From the NCBI GenBank assembly GCA_963831235.1, contig CAWHPS010000046.1, forward strand, positions 1-10,881: a stretch of DNA of 10,881 nucleotides, in the 5' to 3' direction. Source of the DNA: CAWHPS01 sp963831235 (GTDB taxonomy: Bacteria; Fibrobacterota; OXYB2-FULL-49-7; JAEUSG01). The notes beneath the pieces are model-generated. The model was not told the origin of the DNA and searched no databases. It saw nothing but the letters and a program-made list of their open reading frames with translations. The translations under genes and the position numbers were made by a program. Shown here in pieces: positions 6,557 to 10,881 of this stretch. The stretch's first letter is position 1; the number at the start of each line of letters is the position of its first letter.

Positions 6557-8180
6557 AACCCAGTTTCTTGATCCTGGAAAAGGTGCGGATATTTATAAAA
6601 CTCGTTTTGAGGAGACTATTCCTCTATTTGAGGAAAATAAGGGTGATATTTTTGGGGATTGTGTGATTGAAAAGCCAATCGGTATGGGTGGAGCAGCATC
6701 TGTTTACCGTGCGCTGCATACCAAGCTAGACACATTTCATGCGATTAAGATTCTAAAAGCCGAACATGTAGGCAATATTCCGCTTCTTAACCGTTTTATA
6801 CGTGAAGCAAGAATTGCCGCCAGTTTAAACCATCCCGGAATAGTTCATGTTTATGATACCGGAGAGAAAAATGGAAAGCCCTATATTGAAATGGAATATG
6901 TTGAAGGCTCATCGCTCAGACATCTCATATCCGAACGCGGGGTGTTCTCAATTCCTGCAGCCTTTGCAGTAGCGGAACAGGTGGCGGATGCCTTAGCTTA
7001 TGCCCATTCACGCCTCACTGATTCAGGATCAGGTTCGGGAATAATTCACAGGGACATAAAACCCGAGAATATTCTTGTGAGGCCTGATGGACAGGTTAAG
7101 ATAGTCGATTTTGGTATTGCAAAGGCTGTTGTATCGGGTGGTGAAACAATTCAGGGTGCTGTTCTTGGGACCTATGGTTACATGCCTATTGAGCAGATAG
7201 ATGGAAAGGATGTGGACGCAAGATCTGATCTCTATTCCCTTACTGTTGTCCTTTATGAAATGCTTGCCGGTGCTTTGCCATATAAGGGCGAAACCAATAC
7301 AACCCTCATCAAGAATATCATGTCAAGCAACCTGGTACCCTTAAGAAAGGTCAACAATCTTATTCCAAGGGAAATCGAAAGCATGGTACATAAGGGGCTT
7401 AGTATTAAGAAGGAAGACCGGTTTCAAGATGCGGGAACTTTTTCCGAGACTCTCCGAAAACTGAATCCTGATAAAGGCGATCTCCCAGCACGTGTTTTAG
7501 GAAAATGGTTGGCTGGATTTCCAAAACCCAAAACAAAAAAAAGAAAGAAAGGGATACTCTTTCCTGTGTTCGCTGTAATCCTTATTTGCAGCGGGGCTGT
7601 TTTGTTTATGTTTAACTTCAAACAGGAGATTCCAAAGAAGAATTCGCTTGAACCGCCGAATCCCAAGTCTGTCCACTTGCATGCTGAACAGCCTGTTAAA
7701 ACCGGCACGGCCGTGAGCAGCATTGAAAATCAAATCAAGGCCGACTCAATTACCCATGTTTCTGTCATCACAACTGAATCTGAAAAAGATGCTTCAATAC
7801 CCACACCTTTAGAGGAAAGCACCGGAAACACCAAGGTTAAGTCGGTTGCTACAAAACCTTCAACACAGATTAAGCCAAAAGTGATTCCAAAACAGGAAGA
7901 GGATACACTGGCTAATGCAAAAGAATTGTTTGAAAAAGAGGATTATTTTAATTCCGAAAAACTTTTTAATTCAGTGCTGAATAATCCGGCTTTTCATGTT
8001 GAGGCCTCGTATTATCTGGTAAGAATTATGGACGCAAGGTTCAGATTCGGCCAGGTTGAATTAAAAGATGAATTAAAAGGGCGTTGGCAGCGTTTTATTC
8101 AAGAAAACACAAAACTGGAATCCTCGAAAGACCTTGTCAAAGACGCAAAGGAAAGATTTTTATATGTCATCAGTCATTAA
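6549..8180 (+). CDS. Transmembrane Ser/Thr protein kinase (PknB-like) with TPR-like ectodomain
   Basis: 543 residues. After a 35-residue leader comes a Hanks-type kinase domain (about 36-305). It has a glycine loop IGMGGAASVY (44-53), Lys67 in AIK, Glu86, catalytic H167-R-D169 with Asn174, and D187-F-G. All catalytic residues are kept, so it should be active. Two normally conserved structural spots differ: the APE motif reads PIE (213-215), and the glycine of the D-x-Y-S-x-G motif is Thr232. A basic stretch (KTKKRKKG) leads into one membrane span at about 336-355. A Pro/Thr/Ser-rich linker follows, then about 80 helical residues (from LANAKELFEKEDYF) that resemble a TPR. The start ATG overlaps the FHA stop. 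Substrates are unknown; the FHA partner, the TadC-like protein and itself are candidates by position. Confidence 0.92.
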   Translation: MDKTQFLDPGKGADIYKTRFEETIPLFEENKGDIFGDCVIEKPIGMGGAASVYRALHTKLDTFHAIKILKAEHVGNIPLLNRFIREARIAASLNHPGIVHVYDTGEKNGKPYIEMEYVEGSSLRHLISERGVFSIPAAFAVAEQVADALAYAHSRLTDSGSGSGIIHRDIKPENILVRPDGQVKIVDFGIAKAVVSGGETIQGAVLGTYGYMPIEQIDGKDVDARSDLYSLTVVLYEMLAGALPYKGETNTTLIKNIMSSNLVPLRKVNNLIPREIESMVHKGLSIKKEDRFQDAGTFSETLRKLNPDKGDLPARVLGKWLAGFPKPKTKKRKKGILFPVFAVILICSGAVLFMFNFKQEIPKKNSLEPPNPKSVHLHAEQPVKTGTAVSSIENQIKADSITHVSVITTESEKDASIPTPLEESTGNTKVKSVATKPSTQIKPKVIPKQEEDTLANAKELFEKEDYFNSEKLFNSVLNNPAFHVEASYYLVRIMDARFRFGQVELKDELKGRWQRFIQENTKLESSKDLVKDAKERFLYVISH

Positions 8181-8197
8181 GATATCCATTAATACTT

Positions 8198-8226
8198 TTG
8201 CATTGGCATGAGATTATATTTAATTT
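8198..8226 (+). promoter_or_regulatory. Possible promoter in the gap before the second kinase
   Basis: The 54-base gap is AT-rich and contains TTGCAT (8198-8203) and TAATTT (8221-8226) with a 17-base spacer. The -10 element is poor. If used, transcription would begin almost at the ATG (8235), giving a leaderless message, which would fit the absence of any SD before that ATG. This is speculative; co-transcription with the first kinase is equally likely. Confidence 0.15.
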
Positions 8227-8234
8227 AATAATAT

Positions 8235-10881
8235 ATGAGCGAAAAACAAGACGGTCTTAAAGACAGCAACAACTTTAAGAAGAAAATTGATACAACACGG
8301 CTTGCAGCAGGCACCAAGGTCGGGCAATACATTATCCTCAATGAAATCGACCGTGGCGGAATGGCGATTGTTTACAGGGCAAAGCAATTGGGCCTTGATC
8401 GTGAAGTGGCCCTGAAGGTTCTTCCCCCATCCGTATCAATTCAGGGGAAATTCATTGAGCGCTTTCAGAAAGAAGCCAAGTCGATTGCACAGCTTGATCA
8501 CCCTCATATTGTTAAAATCATTGAAGTAGGCGGCGATTCAGGTATCTATTTCATTGCAATGGAATATCTTGAAGGCCTTAATCTTTTCAAATACATGGTG
8601 AAATTCGAACCAACGGTTTATACCGTGGTCCAGATAATAAAACAGGTGGCTGATGCTTTGGAATACGCCCATGGCCGGAATATTATCCACCGTGATTTGA
8701 AACTTAATAATGTTATCATGAAAGATAATTCTTATCCAGTGCTGATAGATTTCGGATTGGCCAAAGCCCGTGAAACAGACAGCGGGCTTACAATATCGGG
8801 CGAAATCCTCGGATCGCCTTCCTACATGTCGCCCGAACAGGCACTCGGCACACATGTTGACGAACGTACGGACATCTATTCCCTTGGTATCATGTTTTAC
8901 GAGCTCTTGACTTCCAAAAACCCGTTTTACGACAACAGGGGTTATCAGCAGACTATATGGAATGTGCTTCACTCTGAAATAGTACCACTTAGAAAAGCCG
9001 CGGATTGGATTCCACGTGATCTTGAAGTAATAGTTATGAAATCCCTGGAACGCGAACAGGAGAAACGCTATCAGACCATGCGGGCGTTTCGAATGGACAT
9101 GGAGCGTTTTCAGACAGGGGAACCCATTATGGCAAGATCGCCGGGATTCCTGGAACGTATAGGCCGACGCATAAGAAAAAGCCGTGGTGTGTTTGTTTTC
9201 TCTATTGTAATTCTTGCGATGTTAAGTCTCTTCGCTCTTTTCTATAGCTATCAGTTGAGCCTGGAAAAGGCGGATTGGCAGATTGTACCACTAAAGCCCG
9301 AGTTCTATTCCTCGCTTGACGTTGACTGGAAAGGGGAGAGGGGGCCGGACAAGGAGGAACTCAAGTTCATATCAATGGATTCGCCATGGCTTGGGAGTGC
9401 CAATAAAATTCAGGTTTCAGCCGATGAATACACATGGATTTGCTGGAAGCAGATGCTTAACAGCGATATTCAGCTTGATTTTACGCTTATGCTTAACCGA
9501 GACCAGACGCGAGAGTTCGGATGCTTTATCCACGGACTCAGTCCTGATAATGGATATACCATCCGTTTTCAGAGCGATGGAGTTTACCTGACAAAAGGTT
9601 CAAGAACGAACATTCTGGATATTGCGCCCCCTAAGCCTCTTAAAAAAGGCGAACACATGACTGTGCGTGTCGAAAAAAACGATGTTGCCCTTAGTCTATA
9701 CATCAACGGGAACCTAAAATTCACCTACAACGATTACACGCCGCTTACAGGAATGGATAATAACAGCCTTGGCTTTTATGTTGATAATGGTGGTGTGATA
9801 ATTTCCGATGTAAAGATTTACCAGTTGGGAGTTCCTCTTAAGACAAAACCCATCCAGACCGCTGAACGTTTTTTTGAACGCGGCTATTTCAGGGATGCGA
9901 TTGAAGAATATCGAAACATCATTTCAATTTATCCGGACAATCCAATGGCAACGCGGGCGCAATTCAAGATAGGTCTTGCGTATTCACGTCTTGGCGAATA
10001 TCAGAAAGCGGTAAACGAATTCGAAAACATACTTCGTACCCGTGAAAATGACATGTATCCGCATGCGCTGGCACAGATGGCCGAATGCTATCGCCTCCTT
10101 GGCGATAAACCCCGTTCTGAAAAGACACTTCTTCATATCCGTGACAAGTTTCCCGGTACATCAGTGCTTATAAGTATTTTATCAGCCTATAACAATCAGA
10201 TGATTTCAGAACTGGCATCCTCTGATACAGCGGCTTTCAGCTCTGTCGGTGAAACCATGGAGTTTTTGACAGGCAATTTTTTTGCATACGGGCGTTTTTA
10301 TCTTCCTGCGTATCTAAAGTTCGGTGAAGCATATATTGATCGTGGCATGTACAGCGAAGCGGAAAAGATTTATACAACCATTGATCATGATTATTCCAAA
10401 GACATAGAAGATGCAGCAATGGCGGCAGTCAGGCTTGCCGACATCGAGTCATATAACGGCAAGTTCGAAAAAGCGGCGTTTAAATACAGCCAGGTTACTG
10501 TAAAAAACAGGCCCAACAGCCGTTCCTGCGCCGAGGCATGGATGGGGCTTGGTCTATTAAATCGAGCATTGGGAAAGACGGAGGACGCTATTAAATGCTA
10601 TAACTATGTAATAACGGAATATGGGTCATTGAGGGATCTTGCATCAGAGGCCCAGCTCAATTGCGCCTTGACATATCTTGAAAAAGAGATACCCGACCCG
10701 ATAGCAACAGCTCTTTTTAAGCAGGTTATAAACAAGTATAGGGACCAGGATCAGGATGTTGTTGTTGCAAAATTGATTTTGGGAGAGATTTCTGAATCCG
10801 AAGTCGCACGAAAGCTTGACAAGCCAATTCTTGAATATTATATTGGACAAAAATATCGCAACACTCGTGAATCCCCTAAGG
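8235..10881 (+). CDS. Large transmembrane Ser/Thr kinase with jelly-roll-like and TPR ectodomain, 3'-partial
   Basis: The frame is open from the ATG at 8235 to the window end: 882 codons with no stop, so the C-terminus is missing. An in-frame TAA at 8229-8231 makes 8235 the first possible ATG. Domains: kinase (about 30-290) with Lys61, Glu80, H152-R-D154, Asn159, D172-F-G and YMSPEQ; one membrane span at about 318-338; a beta-rich module at about 356-535; then helical repeats from about 541 to the end (for example AERFFERGYFRDAIEEYRNI, a clear TPR). The beta-rich module has FGCFIHGLSPDNGYTIRF, TVRVEKNDVALSLYINGN and SLGFYVDNGGVIISDVKI, in the style of a LamG/DUF1080-like concanavalin fold. 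Oddities: the first glycine of the ATP loop is Asp39 (IDRGGMAIVY), and HRDLKP reads HRDLKL. The gene lies 54 bases after the first kinase and is its paralogue. Ligand sensing through the ectodomain is inferred. Confidence 0.9.
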   Translation, partial: MSEKQDGLKDSNNFKKKIDTTRLAAGTKVGQYIILNEIDRGGMAIVYRAKQLGLDREVALKVLPPSVSIQGKFIERFQKEAKSIAQLDHPHIVKIIEVGGDSGIYFIAMEYLEGLNLFKYMVKFEPTVYTVVQIIKQVADALEYAHGRNIIHRDLKLNNVIMKDNSYPVLIDFGLAKARETDSGLTISGEILGSPSYMSPEQALGTHVDERTDIYSLGIMFYELLTSKNPFYDNRGYQQTIWNVLHSEIVPLRKAADWIPRDLEVIVMKSLEREQEKRYQTMRAFRMDMERFQTGEPIMARSPGFLERIGRRIRKSRGVFVFSIVILAMLSLFALFYSYQLSLEKADWQIVPLKPEFYSSLDVDWKGERGPDKEELKFISMDSPWLGSANKIQVSADEYTWICWKQMLNSDIQLDFTLMLNRDQTREFGCFIHGLSPDNGYTIRFQSDGVYLTKGSRTNILDIAPPKPLKKGEHMTVRVEKNDVALSLYINGNLKFTYNDYTPLTGMDNNSLGFYVDNGGVIISDVKIYQLGVPLKTKPIQTAERFFERGYFRDAIEEYRNIISIYPDNPMATRAQFKIGLAYSRLGEYQKAVNEFENILRTRENDMYPHALAQMAECYRLLGDKPRSEKTLLHIRDKFPGTSVLISILSAYNNQMISELASSDTAAFSSVGETMEFLTGNFFAYGRFYLPAYLKFGEAYIDRGMYSEAEKIYTTIDHDYSKDIEDAAMAAVRLADIESYNGKFEKAAFKYSQVTVKNRPNSRSCAEAWMGLGLLNRALGKTEDAIKCYNYVITEYGSLRDLASEAQLNCALTYLEKEIPDPIATALFKQVINKYRDQDQDVVVAKLILGEISESEVARKLDKPILEYYIGQKYRNTRESPK

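Noticed and set aside
7535..7542. Run of eight A bases in the first kinase as a programmed slippage site
   Set aside because: It encodes part of the basic juxtamembrane stretch, the frame continues normally on both sides, and no alternative product of interest appears in the other frames.
8538..8972. Minus-strand open frame of 144 codons inside the second kinase
   Set aside because: It lies entirely antisense to the kinase domain, whose catalytic motifs are all on the + strand. The peptide has no recognisable motif.
9316..9591. Plus-strand open frame of 91 codons in another frame of the second kinase
   Set aside because: The kinase frame is continuous and domain-like through this region. 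The alternative peptide is Arg/Ser-rich without motifs, and its start has no SD.

Overview
The window is a gene-dense bacterial segment of moderate-to-low GC, with every supported gene on the + strand. There are no rRNA or tRNA genes, CRISPR arrays or insertion sequences that I can recognise. A short histone H1-like (Hc1-type) nucleoid protein, Hanks-type Ser/Thr kinases, an FHA protein and a TadC-like membrane protein together suggest an environmental bacterium with a kinase-rich genome. The Hc1-like protein is best known from the Bacteroidota/Fibrobacterota/Chlamydia side of the tree. That placement is inference from gene content, not a phylogenetic result.

Layout. (1) Positions 1-873: the 3' part of an unrecognised gene with a highly charged coiled coil. 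It looks broken, because coding-like peptide continues in frame 3 and then frame 2 after the frame-1 stop, which fits two single-base losses. A plausible promoter follows. (2) 874-2136: a stand-alone AAA_14/DUF4143 ATPase. (3) 2206-3915: a PhnP-like metallo-beta-lactamase-fold phosphodiesterase and an SppA-type membrane serine protease, probably cotranscribed. (4) 3916-4232: a self-contained unit for a 57-residue histone H1-like protein, with a dyad upstream and a strong intrinsic terminator downstream. (5) 4258-10881: a tightly packed cluster of an endonuclease III-family glycosylase with an Fe-S motif, a TadC-like type II secretion F-domain protein, an FHA-TM-helical protein, a Ser/Thr kinase with one TM and an extracytoplasmic tail, and a second, larger kinase. 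The second kinase continues past the window end.

The most interesting part is the last cluster. Three consecutive proteins share one plan: a cytoplasmic phospho-signalling domain (FHA or kinase), one membrane span, and a helical/TPR-like extracytoplasmic part. They sit directly behind an orphan TadC-like membrane platform, with no TadA ATPase, TadB, pilin or secretin in view. A reasonable inference is a membrane phospho-relay in which the kinases sense envelope or extracellular cues through TPR/jelly-roll ectodomains. They would then phosphorylate each other, the FHA partner or the TadC-like protein. The second kinase has an apparent concanavalin-like (LamG/DUF1080-like) domain between its TM and TPR region.
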